NCBI GenBank assembly: GCA_014799395.1
Contig: JAAVID010000064.1
Location: 1 to 64,000, forward strand
Direction: 5' to 3'
DNA length: 64,000 nucleotides
DNA from: Oscillospiraceae bacterium
Lineage (GTDB): Bacteria > Bacillota > Clostridia > Oscillospirales > Ruminococcaceae
Shown here: positions 17,808 to 27,897 of the stretch, in pieces
How the letters are laid out: the number at the start of each line of letters is the position of its first letter
How positions within the stretch are numbered: position 1 is the first letter of the stretch
The notes under the pieces: generated by a model
Databases searched by the model: none
Told to the model about the DNA's origin: nothing
Seen by the model: only the letters and a program-made list of their open reading frames with translations
Translations under genes and position numbers: made by a program

Positions 17808-19973
17808 ATGAAAAAGAAAAGCAAACCGGTTTTCAACGGCGCCGAGATACTCTCTTCGCTGGTCTATCTCTGCGCGCTGAGCGCGGGGCTTATGTATGTG
17901 CTTTGCAGAGACTATCTGCTTATCTGCACGATAATACAGACCGCGGCGGCTTTCGGCGTTTATATGTTATTTTACGCGCTTCGGAGAAAAAGGGCTTTTT
18001 CTCTGATGGCTTTTGTCGCGCTTTTTTTGGTCGTTTACGCGGTTTGCACCTTTATCGGAAACCCTTACAGGTCGCCGTCGTTTTATGAGTTTATATTCAA
18101 CGCTTCGGAGTTTTTCGACCCCGCGCTCGCGGGAATGACCATACTGCTCGGCTCGCTTATCATCGGGTTTCCGACCTGTTATTTTACGGCGTATCTTCCG
18201 CGGCCGAGCTTTCTGCTGCTGCCGCTGTTCGTTCCGCTTATTCTCGCGGCGAGACTGGTGGGGAGAATACCGCTCGGACTGCTGGTTTTTATGGCGGTCG
18301 GGTATATGCTGGCGGTGCTGGGTATAGCGAGACCGGAATTCCCCGATAACAACACCTATGTCGACGACAAACGCGCGCGTATCGAACGCGTCGCGGTGTT
18401 CGGCACGGCGGGCGTTATAGCCGCGGCGCTGCTTACGGTCATACCGCGCGACGACTACACGCCGATGATACGCTATCTCGAGGAACTGACGCAGCGCTCC
18501 TCCGCTTACGGCAGGCGCGTGCTCAGCGAATTTTCGGAAAGCTCCACGCCTAACCGCGGAAACAACACCCCCTCGGACAGCGCTCTCTTTGTGGTGTATA
18601 CGAACTTCCCGAGGAACGTGAGCCGACAGTCGTTCGACGTGTACCGCGGCGAAAAGGGCTGGACGTTCGACAGCGACTTCTCAAACGGTTATGACAACTG
18701 GCAGAGACACCGAAGCAGACTGAACATCAACAAGCTCATTACCGACCTGAAAAAGGGCGCGGAAAACGGCAAGCTGGAGCAGTACAGCGAAGCGCTCAAC
18801 AGGCTGGACGATATTCCCGAAATTTACTCTATCGCGACCGCGCAGATGACGATACGCATTGTGGACGGCAGCGCCACAAGCGTGGTTATGCACCCCTCGG
18901 AAACGATAGGCGCGAATATCACAGCACTCTCGGGAAATTCCCCGATCACCTACCGCAACGCCAACGATGAGATATTCACCGAAAGACCTATGCCGAGAAA
19001 CGCGTCTTATCTCGTGAATTATTTTTACAACGAGCCGAATCCGCAGTTCATTGAAATGCTGGAAGATGTGGACTTCAATACGCTTCTGGACGACGCGGTG
19101 GAGGAGGGCGTTATCGAAAGCGCGGTCAGAGATGAATATATCAGCGAAAGCAATACCGCTTACACATACTACGAGGCGGAGCTTGACGGCAGTATCACCG
19201 CCGAGATACAGGCGGTCGCCGACGAGATAACCGCGGGGCTTTCCAACGATTACGAAAAGGCGCTCGCAGTCGAAAAATGGTTTGGCGACGCGGGCTTTAC
19301 ATACGATCTCAGCTTCGTTCCCGAGAGGGCGGAGGCGGATTATTTTATGTTTGACAGCCGCCGCGGTATCTGCACGGATTTCGCAACGGCAAGCACTCTC
19401 CTGCTCCGCGCGGCGGGGATCCCCGCACGATATACCGAGGGGTTCGTTCTCCGTGAGGACGCGATGGACTCGTATGGACGGTACGTCGTCACCGAGGAGC
19501 ACGCGCACGCCTATTCCACCGCCTTTATCGAGGGCTACGGCTGGCTTGAGATAGACGGCACAAAATACGCGCCCGTAAGCAGTCTAAGCGACCGCATTAC
19601 CTTTGTGCTGACGATCGTTATTATCGCGGCTGTTGTTTTGACCGCCGCCGTGATAATTTTCCGCAGACAGCTCTCCGAGCTTTTCTTTGCCGCGGCGTAT
19701 CGTCTGAGAGGCAAAAACGGCAAGATACGCTCCGTTTATATGAAAACGCGAAGGTTAGCCTGCCGTATCGCGGAGACCGACCCGCGGAGCACCACCGCCG
19801 AGGAGGTTCGCGATATAATCTCGCGCACGCTTTCGATGGACGACGAGGCGCGGGAGATAACCGACGCGGCAAACGAGCTTTTCTACGGCTCGGGAGCGCC
19901 GAACGCCGACGTTAAAAAGCTGTACCGAAGCTACAAGGCTATTTGCCGAACCAAGAGGAGCAGAAAGAAATGA
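17808..19973 (+). CDS. Membrane transglutaminase-like protein (TgpA type)
   Basis: A 721-residue protein with about seven N-terminal membrane helices (within 15-220), a large extracellular region containing a transglutaminase fold at about 470-590, a further helix at about 600-622, and a cytoplasmic C-terminal helical domain like DUF4129. The catalytic triad is visible: Cys in RRGICTDFATAS, His in EEHAHAYSTAF, Asp in WLEIDGTKY. These proteins usually pair with a DUF58 protein and a MoxR ATPase. DUF58 follows here with a 4-bp overlap, but MoxR is missing. Likely role is envelope protein processing or crosslinking. Confidence 0.85.
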   Translation: MKKKSKPVFNGAEILSSLVYLCALSAGLMYVLCRDYLLICTIIQTAAAFGVYMLFYALRRKRAFSLMAFVALFLVVYAVCTFIGNPYRSPSFYEFIFNASEFFDPALAGMTILLGSLIIGFPTCYFTAYLPRPSFLLLPLFVPLILAARLVGRIPLGLLVFMAVGYMLAVLGIARPEFPDNNTYVDDKRARIERVAVFGTAGVIAAALLTVIPRDDYTPMIRYLEELTQRSSAYGRRVLSEFSESSTPNRGNNTPSDSALFVVYTNFPRNVSRQSFDVYRGEKGWTFDSDFSNGYDNWQRHRSRLNINKLITDLKKGAENGKLEQYSEALNRLDDIPEIYSIATAQMTIRIVDGSATSVVMHPSETIGANITALSGNSPITYRNANDEIFTERPMPRNASYLVNYFYNEPNPQFIEMLEDVDFNTLLDDAVEEGVIESAVRDEYISESNTAYTYYEAELDGSITAEIQAVADEITAGLSNDYEKALAVEKWFGDAGFTYDLSFVPERAEADYFMFDSRRGICTDFATASTLLLRAAGIPARYTEGFVLREDAMDSYGRYVVTEEHAHAYSTAFIEGYGWLEIDGTKYAPVSSLSDRITFVLTIVIIAAVVLTAAVIIFRRQLSELFFAAAYRLRGKNGKIRSVYMKTRRLACRIAETDPRSTTAEEVRDIISRTLSMDDEAREITDAANELFYGSGAPNADVKKLYRSYKAICRTKRSRKK

Positions 19974-20911
19974 CGCATATTTCGAGCTATATACAGGCGC
20001 TTTTGTTCGCGTCTCTTTTCACGGTATTTATTAACGCGAGCATAGGGTGGGCGCTTATCTATATTATCGGCGCGGCGATCGTGCTTTCGATAACCACGTT
20101 TCTTATCTCGAAAAAGCGCTTTACGGTAAAGCTGAGAGATATTTCGGGAGTGGCGGAGCACGGGCGGAATGTCACTTTTGACATTTTGCTGAAGAAAAAA
20201 GGCTTTTGCTTTATCCCGTATGTGGAGCTCTGCGTTTCCGCCGACAGCTCGATACATATAAGAACTTCGCTTTTGTTCCGCAGGAGCGTTTCCGTGAGCG
20301 GGAGCTTCCGCGCCGCGCACAGCGGACTGAACACCATAACGCTGAACGAGGTAATAATAAGGGATTTTCTCGGTCTTTTGCAGTTCAGAATACCGCTCGA
20401 GCAGACCGCGCATATCGCGGTTTTGCCGCGCGTTATCGAGTACGACGGTCCCGAGGTTCCGCCGAACCTGCTGCCGAGCGAGGAAGAGGAGGTCGAGGAG
20501 GGCGTTGCCGTAACGCAGGGCGGAATGCCCGGGTATGAGCACCGCGAGTACGTCGTCGGCGACTCGCCGAGACGGGTCAACTACAAGCTGTCGGCGAAAA
20601 AGCAGAAGCTGATGGTAAGGCTGGACGAGAGCAGCGGTCACGCCTCGACAAATCTGTATATAACCGAGAACGCTCTGCCTATCTGCTGCGACAAGGCTTT
20701 CGCGCTGGCGAAAAAGCTGATAATCCGCGGCGGAACGGTCAAAATAACCCATAAGGGAGACGAGCGCACCGCCGCGACTCCCGAAACGCTTGACAGATTG
20801 AGAGAGTGGCTCGCGTTCCGAGAGTTCGCCGAAACGGAGGAGCCGTTCACGGAAACGCCGCCCGCCGACGCGGAGGTCGTGTTTTCGGGAAACGGACAGA
20901 TTGCGGTTTGA
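19970..20911 (+). CDS. DUF58 domain-containing protein
   Basis: A 313-residue protein with two N-terminal membrane helices (about 8-45), a beta-rich middle part, and the DUF58 core (about 160-280) with MPGYEHREYVVGDSPRRVNYKLSAK split over the typical REY-GDxxRxINWKxSA pattern. ATG 19970 is preferred over ATG 19943 because an AAGAGGAG site precedes it and it overlaps the transglutaminase stop by 4 bp. The two products probably work together at the membrane. Confidence 0.87.
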   Translation: MTHISSYIQALLFASLFTVFINASIGWALIYIIGAAIVLSITTFLISKKRFTVKLRDISGVAEHGRNVTFDILLKKKGFCFIPYVELCVSADSSIHIRTSLLFRRSVSVSGSFRAAHSGLNTITLNEVIIRDFLGLLQFRIPLEQTAHIAVLPRVIEYDGPEVPPNLLPSEEEEVEEGVAVTQGGMPGYEHREYVVGDSPRRVNYKLSAKKQKLMVRLDESSGHASTNLYITENALPICCDKAFALAKKLIIRGGTVKITHKGDERTAATPETLDRLREWLAFREFAETEEPFTETPPADAEVVFSGNGQIAV

Positions 20912-20990
20912 TCGTTTTGTGCAATATTACCAAAAAAATACGGTTAAATAGCAAAAAATCTCCAAATCCGTTTAATACAAGCAAAAAATC

Positions 20991-21019
20991 TTGCAAAAAA
21001 TTGAAAAGTAATATATAAT
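20991..21019 (+). promoter_or_regulatory. pgi promoter
   Basis: TTGCAA (20991-20996), 17-bp spacer, TATAAT (21014-21019). Confidence 0.75.
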
Positions 21020-21035
21020 AAGAGTAGGACAAAAT

Positions 21036-21051
21036 GTCGGGGAGACCCGAC
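21036..21051 (+). promoter_or_regulatory. GNRA-capped hairpin in the pgi leader
   Basis: GTCGGG (21036-21041) pairs with CCCGAC (21046-21051), capped by GAGA, a GNRA tetraloop. It sits about 10 nt after the predicted transcript start and 7 nt before the AAAGGAG site. It could stabilise the mRNA 5' end or modulate ribosome access. Confidence 0.55.
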
Positions 21052-21075
21052 TGATTGGAAAGGAGTAATTATTTT

Positions 21076-22416
21076 ATGGGTATAAGGCTTGACGACAAGT
21101 ACTTAAACGGCTTTGTGAGAGAGCATGAGCTGGCGGCATACGCGCCCATGGTTAAGGCGGCGCACGAAACGCTGGAGGGCAGGAACGGTCCGGGCAACGA
21201 TTTTCTGGGCTGGGTAGATCTGCCCGTGAATTACGATAAGGAAGAGTTCGAGCGTATCAAGAAAGCGGCTGCCAAGATAAAGAGCGACAGCGAGGTGCTG
21301 ATCGTTATCGGTATCGGCGGTTCGTATCTGGGCGCGAGAGCGGCTATCGAGGCGCTGAGATCGTCGCTGTACAATTCGCTGAAAAAGGATACTCCCGAGA
21401 TATATTTCGTAGGGTGCAGCCTTTCGCCGACTTACCTCAGCGAGGTTATTTCGCTGGTTGAGGGCCGCGACTTCTCGGTGAACATCATCTCGAAATCGGG
21501 CACGACTACCGAGCCCGCGCTGGCGTTCAGAGTATTCCGCGACCTGCTGGTCGAGCGCTACGGCGAGGACGGCGCAAAGGGAAGAATTTACGCGACTACC
21601 GACAAGGCTCGCGGAACGCTTAAAGAGCTGTCCGACAAAATGGGCTATGAGACGTTCGTCATTCCCGACGACGTTGGCGGAAGATTTTCCGTGCTGACGG
21701 CGGTGGGCTTGCTGCCTATCGCGTGCGCGGGCTGCGACATCGACGCGCTGATGAAAGGCGCTGCTGCCGCTCGCGAGGAGTACAAGGATTTCGACATCGA
21801 GAAGAATTCCTGCTACAAGTACGCGGCTCTGCGCAACATACTTTATAAAAAGGGCAAGAGCGTGGAAATGCTCATAAGCTACGAGAACAGCTTCCAGATG
21901 ATGGCGGAGTGGTTCAAGCAGCTGTACGGCGAGAGCGAGGGCAAGGACAACAAGGGTCTGTACCCGTCCTCGGCGGTATTCTCGACAGATCTTCACTCGC
22001 TCGGTCAGTTCGTTCAGGACGGCTCGCGAATTATGTTCGAGACCGTTATCCAGTTCGGCAAGCCGCAGAAGGAGCTGTTCCTCAAGGACGACCCGAACAA
22101 CGTTGACGGACTGAACTTTCTGTCAAATCAGAATATGTCCATTGTAAACCGCAAGGCTTTCGAGGGCACCGTTATCGCGCATACCGAGGGCGGCGTGCCG
22201 AATATCGTGCTTGAAGTTCCCGAGCTTAACGAGTTTGAGCTTGGCTTTATGATCTACTTCTTTGAAAAGGCTTGCGCTATCAGCGGCTATCTGCTCGGAG
22301 TTAATCCGTTCGACCAGCCCGGCGTTGAGGGCTACAAGAAGAATATGTTCGCGCTGCTCGGCAAGCCCGGCTATGAGGATCAGAAAGCGGCTCTTGAAAA
22401 GAAGCTCGGTCTGTAA
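21076..22416 (+). CDS. pgi: Glucose-6-phosphate isomerase
   Basis: A 446-residue glycolytic enzyme interconverting glucose 6-phosphate and fructose 6-phosphate, of the shorter Firmicute type. Signature pieces are [54 protein letters not shown] and [22 protein letters not shown] 21076 follows AAAGGAG with good spacing; an in-frame ATG at 21055 has none. It has its own promoter and hairpin leader. The next gene follows after 61 bp on the same strand. Confidence 0.97.
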   Translation: MGIRLDDKYLNGFVREHELAAYAPMVKAAHETLEGRNGPGNDFLGWVDLPVNYDKEEFERIKKAAAKIKSDSEVLIVIGIGGSYLGARAAIEALRSSLYNSLKKDTPEIYFVGCSLSPTYLSEVISLVEGRDFSVNIISKSGTTTEPALAFRVFRDLLVERYGEDGAKGRIYATTDKARGTLKELSDKMGYETFVIPDDVGGRFSVLTAVGLLPIACAGCDIDALMKGAAAAREEYKDFDIEKNSCYKYAALRNILYKKGKSVEMLISYENSFQMMAEWFKQLYGESEGKDNKGLYPSSAVFSTDLHSLGQFVQDGSRIMFETVIQFGKPQKELFLKDDPNNVDGLNFLSNQNMSIVNRKAFEGTVIAHTEGGVPNIVLEVPELNEFELGFMIYFFEKACAISGYLLGVNPFDQPGVEGYKKNMFALLGKPGYEDQKAALEKKLGL

Positions 22417-22477
22417 GATCGCTAAGATCGTGAATATTGCGCATCGGGCGCTATTATATATTACGGAGGAAAAGATT

Positions 22478-22882
22478 ATGGTTAAAATTATTACGGGCAG
22501 ACGCGGTTCGGGAAAGACCAAGGTGCTTATCGACGCTATCCACGAGGCGGAGAAGAAGTCCAACGGCAACGTTGTGGCTATCCAGAAGGGTTCTTCGCTG
22601 AACACCGACATTACCTATAAGGTTCGTCTTGTGAACATCGAGGACTACGCTGTCGAGGGCATGGACGCTTTCTACGGATTTATCGCGGGAATTCTCGCTT
22701 CCGACCACGACTGCACCGATATATTTGTAGACGCTACCTTGAAGATCACGGGCAGAGACTACGACAAGCTCGGCGAGATGTTCGAGAAACTCGAAAAGAT
22801 CACCGCGAACACGGTCGTTACCCTCACGGTTTCCGCCGACAACGCGGAGCTTCCCGAGAACGTAAAGAAGTTTATCGCGTAA
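22478..22882 (+). CDS. Small P-loop NTP-binding protein of unknown function
   Basis: A 134-residue cytoplasmic protein that begins with a Walker A motif, MVKIITGRRGSGKTKVLID, and then a Rossmann-like alternation of strands and helices, with hydrophobic strand TDIFVDATLKI as a possible Walker B with a weak acidic end. Length is too short for a complete NTPase of the common families. A GGAGGA site precedes ATG 22478, and longer in-frame forms start inside pgi. It follows pgi and precedes the rpmF promoter. I do not recognise a named family. Confidence 0.75.
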   Translation: MVKIITGRRGSGKTKVLIDAIHEAEKKSNGNVVAIQKGSSLNTDITYKVRLVNIEDYAVEGMDAFYGFIAGILASDHDCTDIFVDATLKITGRDYDKLGEMFEKLEKITANTVVTLTVSADNAELPENVKKFIA

Positions 22883-22929
22883 TATTGCGTAACTATCGGC
22901 GTGAATTTGAAAAAAATTCAAAAAAACGC

Positions 22930-22958
22930 TTGACAAATCACCCGCCTTGTGATATAAT
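22930..22958 (+). promoter_or_regulatory. rpmF promoter
   Basis: TTGACA (22930-22935), 17-bp spacer, TATAAT (22953-22958): perfect consensus at both boxes. Confidence 0.88.
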
Positions 22959-22961
22959 GGT

Positions 22962-23021
22962 AGATGTTCGATAGTAAATCAGTATACAAACCATTGTTTA
23001 CTGTGGCTTTATTTGTCATCT
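22962..23021 (+). promoter_or_regulatory. Structured leader of rpmF
   Basis: AGATG (22962-22966) pairs with CATCT (23017-23021), enclosing AGTAAA (22973-22978) / TTTACT (22997-23002). The nested helices fill most of the 80-nt leader before the GAGGGGGGTG ribosome site. Ribosomal protein leaders often act in autoregulation; that is an inference here. Confidence 0.45.
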
Positions 23022-23043
23022 GACAAGAGGGGGGTGTGCAATA

Positions 23044-23229
23044 ATGGCAGTTCCAAAGAGAAAAGTATCTCGTGCAAGACGTGATAAAAGACGTTCTGCG
23101 GTGTGGAAGTTATCCGCTCCCGCTTTCTCGCGCTGCAAAAACTGCGGTGAGCTGAAGCTCGCTCACAGAGTTTGCGGAAATTGCGGTTATTACAAGGATA
23201 AGGTTGTTATCGTTAAAGAGGCTGACTAA
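23044..23229 (+). CDS. rpmF: 50S ribosomal protein L32
   Basis: A 61-residue basic protein of the large ribosomal subunit. It begins AVPKRKVSRARRDKRRS and carries the zinc-ribbon form with CKNC and CGNCGYY, so it is the zinc-binding (C+) paralogue. In many relatives a DUF177 gene precedes rpmF; here a P-loop gene does, and rpmF has its own strong promoter and terminator, so it is transcribed alone. Confidence 0.97.
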   Translation: MAVPKRKVSRARRDKRRSAVWKLSAPAFSRCKNCGELKLAHRVCGNCGYYKDKVVIVKEAD

Positions 23230-23289
23230 GAATTTTTTCGGTCACTTTGATAAGTTATTCGCGTAATATCAAACGTATGTTTACGAGGA

Positions 23290-23323
23290 CAGGCTTGACC
23301 GCTGCGGTCAAGCCTGCTTTTTT
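23290..23323 (+). terminator. rpmF terminator
   Basis: A 12-bp perfect stem, CAGGCTTGACCG / CGGTCAAGCCTG (23290-23316), followed by C and six T. Confidence 0.95.
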
Positions 23324-23344
23324 CGTTGCTGATCGGAGGTGTAT

Positions 23345-26300
23345 ATGGGCGATTTCGTTCATCTTAATGTGCATACCGCGTACAGCCTGCTGAAAGGCGC
23401 GTGCCGTCTCGGAGAGCTTGCCGCAAGGGCAAAGGAGCTCGGGCAGACTGCGCTTGCCATTACCGATAACGGCGCGCTTTACGGAGCTATCGACTTCTGC
23501 GACGCGTGTGCGGAGCACGGGATAAAGCCGATAATCGGGTGCGAGGTCTCTATCGCGGAGGGAAGCCGTTTAGCGCCTATCCGCGCGGGATACGAGCCGT
23601 ACCGCCTTACACTGCTGTGCGCGGACAACACGGGCTACAAAAACCTCTGCCGCCTTATAACGGAGCAGACGCCAAACGGTATCGACGGCGGATACGTCAC
23701 CGATAAGGAGAGCATAGAGCGTTACAGCGGCGGGCTTATCGCGCTTTCGGGCGCGGATAACGGCGAGGTCGGCGCGCTGCTCTCCAACGACCGCGCCGAC
23801 GAAGCGCTCAAAGCCGCCGAGTGGTACGGGAGCGTGTTCAACGGGAATTTTTACCTCGAGCTTTCCAACCACGACACTTCCTCGGAGGCGCGGCTGTGTA
23901 CTCTGCTTCGTGAATTCTCCAAGCGGACGGGAATACCGACCTGCCCGACAAATAACGTTCACTATGTCGAAAAAGGAGGAAGCTACGCTCAGCGCGTACT
24001 GCAATGCATAGGGCAGAACAAACAGCTTTTCGAGCCGAACGCCCGCGCTCTCCCGACCGAGGAATACTACCTCAAAAGCGCCGAGGAGATGAGCCGCTTC
24101 TTCACCGAGGAGGAGCTTGCGCGGACGGGCGAGATAGCCGCGAAATGCAATGTCGAGTTTGAGTTCGGCGTTACAAAACTCCCCTTGTTCACCAAGGAGG
24201 GCGTTTCGGACAACGCGGAGTATCTTGTCCGACTGTGCAATAAGGGCGCGGAAAAGCGCTACGGCACGGTCACGCCCGAAATCCGGAAACGGCTTGACTA
24301 CGAGCTGGGAATAATCCGAAAAATGGGTTTTGTGGACTATTTTCTGATAGTCTGGGATTTCGTGAGGTACGCGAGATCACAGGATATTCCCGTTGGTCCC
24401 GGGCGGGGGAGCGGCGCGGGGAGCTTGTGCGCGTACTGTATGGGCATAACGGATATAGACCCGCTGAGGTTCAATCTGCTGTTTGAGCGCTTTCTCAACC
24501 CCGAGCGCGTTTCAATGCCCGACTTCGATATCGACTTCTGCAACGAGCGCCGCGGAGAGGTCATTGAGTACGTCCGCCGCCGCTACGGCACGGATTACGT
24601 AGCGCAGATAGTCGCGTTCGATACGCTGAAAGCCAAGGGCGCTATCCGCGACGCGGGCAGGGTCATGGGCATTGCTCCGCAGGAGATCAATATGGCGGCA
24701 AAGGCGGTCTCTTCGCCGTTTGCGACCCTTGCGGAGGAGCTCGACCACGGCGAGCTGAAACGGCTGTACAATAACGACCGCGAAATACACCGCCTTGTCG
24801 ACGTCGCAAGGCAGATAGAGGGATTTCCGCGCCATACGACCGTCCACGCGGCGGGCGTTGTGATAACGCGCGACCCCGTTACGGAATACGTTCCGCTGAG
24901 CTACGAGGACGGCGCGCTTACAACGCAGTACACCATGACCGCGCTTGAACGGCTCGGCTTGCTGAAAATGGATTTCCTCGGACTTCGCAACCTTACCGTT
25001 ATCAAGAAAACCTGCGATTTTATCAAAAAGACCGACCCCGATTTCGATATTCGCAAAATAGACGAATATGACCCCGAGGTTTACAAAATGCTCGGAAACG
25101 GCGGTACGGCAGGCGTGTTTCAGTTTGAGTCGGCGGGAATGACCTCGGTGCTGTCGCGGTTACAGCCAAAGTCGCTCGAGGACTTGACGGCGGCGCTCGC
25201 GCTTTACCGCCCGGGACCTATGTCGTCGATACCGACCTATATCGAAAACCGTCACAAAAAGCCCGGGGAGATAGTCTACAAGCACCCTCTGCTGAAAGAT
25301 ATTCTTTCCGTGACCTACGGCTGTATCGTTTACCAGGAGCAGGTAATGCAGATATGCCGCGTTGTCGGCGGTTATTCCTACGGCAGAGCCGACCTTGTGC
25401 GGAGGGCTATGTCCAAGAAAAAGCACGCGGTCATGGAAAAGGAGAGGAGCGCGTTCATTTACGGCACGGAGAGCAACTGCGGCGCGGTCGCGAACGGCGT
25501 TCCCGAGAACGTTGCCAACGAAATATTTGACGAAATGGCGGGGTTCGCTTCCTACGCATTCAACAAATCCCACGCCGCCGCGTATGCCGCGGTAGCGTAT
25601 CAGACGGCGTATCTGAGCCGTTACTACAACTCCGCGTATATGTCGGAGCTGATAACGAGCATAGCCGACTGGACGGAGAAGGCAAACGAGTACGTTGCGG
25701 ATATGGTAAACAAGGGCGCAAGGCTTCTGCCGCCGGATATAAACAAGAGCTTTTACTCGTTCGCGGTCGAGGAGGGCGCGGTGCGTTACGGCTTCGCGAC
25801 GGTGAAGAACCTCGGGCGCGGATTTGTCGGCGCTATGGTAAAGGAACGCGAAAACGGCGCGTTTACGTCGGTAACGGACTTCGCTGTGCGAATGGCGGAC
25901 AAGGACAACAACCGCCGCTATATGGAAGCGCTTATTTACTGCGGAGCGTTTGACGGTGTTGAACCTAACCGCCGCAAGATCACAATGGGGCTGAACGCGC
26001 TTCTCGACTACGCCTCGCGCGAGTTCAGCCGCCGCGAGAGCGGACAACTCGACCTTTTCGAGCTCGACAACGAAACGGCGGAATTCACGCTCCCCGAGAC
26101 CGACGACTTCCCGCGTTCGAGACGGCTCGCAATGGAAAAGGAGTATCTCGGGCGGTACATCTCGGGGCACCCCGCGGACGACTTCCTTGACCGCGCTTCC
26201 GAAAACTGTATGTACATCGCGGACGCGTCAATGCTTAACAGCGGCGCGGAGGTCTCGATAATGGCGATGTGCCTGTACGAGAGACAGCATACCTCGAAAA

Positions 26301-26746
26301 ACGGCGGACTGATGTCCTACGCGGCGTTTGAGGACAGCTCGGGCGCGATAGAGGGCGTTGTGTTCCCGAAAGTGTACGGCAGACTGGAGCGCTTTACGGA
26401 GGGCACGGTATACTCGGTGCGCGGAAAAATTTCCGTTAAGGACGACAAATTGAGCTTTTACGTCGACGCGGCAGCTCCCGCGGTAAAAATCCCCGACGGT
26501 CAAAGGAAGATACTGTACGTCAATCTCCCCTCGGAGGAGGACGGACGGCTCGGCGCGGTGCGCGATATTCTTATGTCGAGCAAGGGCGTATCGGCGGCGC
26601 GGATATGCTTTGGCAGTACGCGGACGGTCAATCCCGTAAGCGGTCTGCGCGGAGTGCGCATAAGTACGGCGCTCCTCGGCAGGCTGAAAAAGCTGTGCGG
26701 CGAGGAGAATGTGAAAGTGTGCTTTTTAAACAGAAAACAGCCGTAA
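23345..26746 (+). CDS. dnaE: DNA polymerase III alpha subunit, DnaE type
   Basis: An 1133-residue replicative polymerase subunit. Domains in order: PHP (about 1-280, starting FVHLNVHTAYSLLKGA), polymerase palm with the metal-binding PDFDIDF (about 395-401), fingers, tandem helix-hairpin-helix region, and a C-terminal OB fold (about 960-1030). ATG 23345 fits the GGAGG site better than the in-frame GTG 23339. In Clostridia, DnaE usually works beside PolC, which is not in the window. No promoter was found in the 20-bp gap after the rpmF terminator. Confidence 0.96.
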   Translation: MGDFVHLNVHTAYSLLKGACRLGELAARAKELGQTALAITDNGALYGAIDFCDACAEHGIKPIIGCEVSIAEGSRLAPIRAGYEPYRLTLLCADNTGYKNLCRLITEQTPNGIDGGYVTDKESIERYSGGLIALSGADNGEVGALLSNDRADEALKAAEWYGSVFNGNFYLELSNHDTSSEARLCTLLREFSKRTGIPTCPTNNVHYVEKGGSYAQRVLQCIGQNKQLFEPNARALPTEEYYLKSAEEMSRFFTEEELARTGEIAAKCNVEFEFGVTKLPLFTKEGVSDNAEYLVRLCNKGAEKRYGTVTPEIRKRLDYELGIIRKMGFVDYFLIVWDFVRYARSQDIPVGPGRGSGAGSLCAYCMGITDIDPLRFNLLFERFLNPERVSMPDFDIDFCNERRGEVIEYVRRRYGTDYVAQIVAFDTLKAKGAIRDAGRVMGIAPQEINMAAKAVSSPFATLAEELDHGELKRLYNNDREIHRLVDVARQIEGFPRHTTVHAAGVVITRDPVTEYVPLSYEDGALTTQYTMTALERLGLLKMDFLGLRNLTVIKKTCDFIKKTDPDFDIRKIDEYDPEVYKMLGNGGTAGVFQFESAGMTSVLSRLQPKSLEDLTAALALYRPGPMSSIPTYIENRHKKPGEIVYKHPLLKDILSVTYGCIVYQEQVMQICRVVGGYSYGRADLVRRAMSKKKHAVMEKERSAFIYGTESNCGAVANGVPENVANEIFDEMAGFASYAFNKSHAAAYAAVAYQTAYLSRYYNSAYMSELITSIADWTEKANEYVADMVNKGARLLPPDINKSFYSFAVEEGAVRYGFATVKNLGRGFVGAMVKERENGAFTSVTDFAVRMADKDNNRRYMEALIYCGAFDGVEPNRRKITMGLNALLDYASREFSRRESGQLDLFELDNETAEFTLPETDDFPRSRRLAMEKEYLGRYISGHPADDFLDRASENCMYIADASMLNSGAEVSIMAMCLYERQHTSKNGGLMSYAAFEDSSGAIEGVVFPKVYGRLERFTEGTVYSVRGKISVKDDKLSFYVDAAAPAVKIPDGQRKILYVNLPSEEDGRLGAVRDILMSSKGVSAARICFGSTRTVNPVSGLRGVRISTALLGRLKKLCGEENVKVCFLNRKQP

Positions 26747-26812
26747 AAAAGTCGAAATTTGTTAAAATGCACATATTATTTTTGCGTAACGTGATAAGTT
26801 GACAAAATGCGC

Positions 26813-26841
26813 TTGACGAAAACGCGCGCTTGTAGTAAAAT
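26813..26841 (+). promoter_or_regulatory. pfkA promoter
   Basis: TTGACG (26813-26818), 17-bp spacer, TAAAAT (26836-26841). A TATAAT starts at the last base of this -10, so initiation could shift by about 5 bp. Confidence 0.7.
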
Positions 26842-26905
26842 ATAATTTGGAATTAGACCGAGTTTTATGCTCGGAGAAATATAAAATCGGTAAGGAGAGA
26901 CTACT

Positions 26906-27868
26906 ATGAAAAAAAGAATTGGCGTATTGACAAGCGGCGGCGACGCCCCCGGAATGAACGCGGCAGTCCGCGCGGTAACAAGAACGGCATTGTATAAGGG
27001 TTTTGAGGTCATCGGTATCCTTAAGGGCTACAACGGACTTCTCAACCGTGAGTTCGTTCAGCTGGACGTTCGCGCGGTTTCCGATATTATCCAGCGCGGC
27101 GGAACTATGATATACACAGCGCGCTGCCCCGAGTTCAAGGAGTGGGAGAATATCGAAAAGGCTAAGCAGATATGCGAGGAGAAGAATATGAGCGGTATCG
27201 TCGTTATCGGCGGCGACGGCTCTTTCAGAGGCGCGGCTGACCTTTCAAAGGCGGGTATCCCCTGTATCGGTATCCCCGGTACTATCGACAACGATATTCA
27301 GTGTACCGAATATACTATCGGTTACGATACCGCTCTTAATACTGTCGTTGACCTTGTCGACAAGCTCCGCGATACGAGCCACTCGCACGAGCGCTGCTCC
27401 GTTGTTGAGGTAATGGGAAGACGCGCGGGTCATATCGCGCTTAACGCGGGTATTGCCTGCGGAGCTACCGCGGTTCTCGTTCCCGAGGTAGAGTATGACC
27501 TCAGTAAGGTCATCCAGCGTATCAAAGAGGTTCGCGCGGACGGCAAAAAGCACATCATCATCATTGTTGCCGAGGGTATCGGCGGCACAGAGGAGATCGC
27601 AAAGACCATTCAGGAAGAAACGGGTATCGACTCGAGAGCAACCATTCTCGGTCACGTTCAGCGCGGCGGTACGCCTACGCTCCGCGACAGAGTTCTCGCT
27701 TCCGAAATGGGCTACTATGCGGTCGAGCTGCTTGAGCAGGGTATCGGCAACCGCGTAGTCGGACGTAAGGACGGCAAGGTATACGACGTTGACATTCAGG
27801 AGGCTCTTGCTATGAAGAAGCCCTTTGACGAGCGTCTTTACAGAATTCTTAACGAGATCAACTTCTGA
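26906..27868 (+). CDS. pfkA: ATP-dependent 6-phosphofructokinase
   Basis: A 320-residue enzyme that phosphorylates fructose 6-phosphate to the 1,6-bisphosphate, the committed step of glycolysis. GVLTSGGDAPGMNAAVRA, VIGGDGSFRGA, IGIPGTIDNDI and VVEVMGRRAGHIA are all in place. The Gly in GGDGS suggests the ATP-dependent rather than the PPi-dependent form. Length is the standard 319-320. The gene is followed by the folate riboswitch with no clear terminator between, so read-through is possible. Confidence 0.97.
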   Translation: MKKRIGVLTSGGDAPGMNAAVRAVTRTALYKGFEVIGILKGYNGLLNREFVQLDVRAVSDIIQRGGTMIYTARCPEFKEWENIEKAKQICEEKNMSGIVVIGGDGSFRGAADLSKAGIPCIGIPGTIDNDIQCTEYTIGYDTALNTVVDLVDKLRDTSHSHERCSVVEVMGRRAGHIALNAGIACGATAVLVPEVEYDLSKVIQRIKEVRADGKKHIIIIVAEGIGGTEEIAKTIQEETGIDSRATILGHVQRGGTPTLRDRVLASEMGYYAVELLEQGIGNRVVGRKDGKVYDVDIQEALAMKKPFDERLYRILNEINF

Positions 27869-27897
27869 TATATCCGAAGTTTTTCACAAAGTATTTC

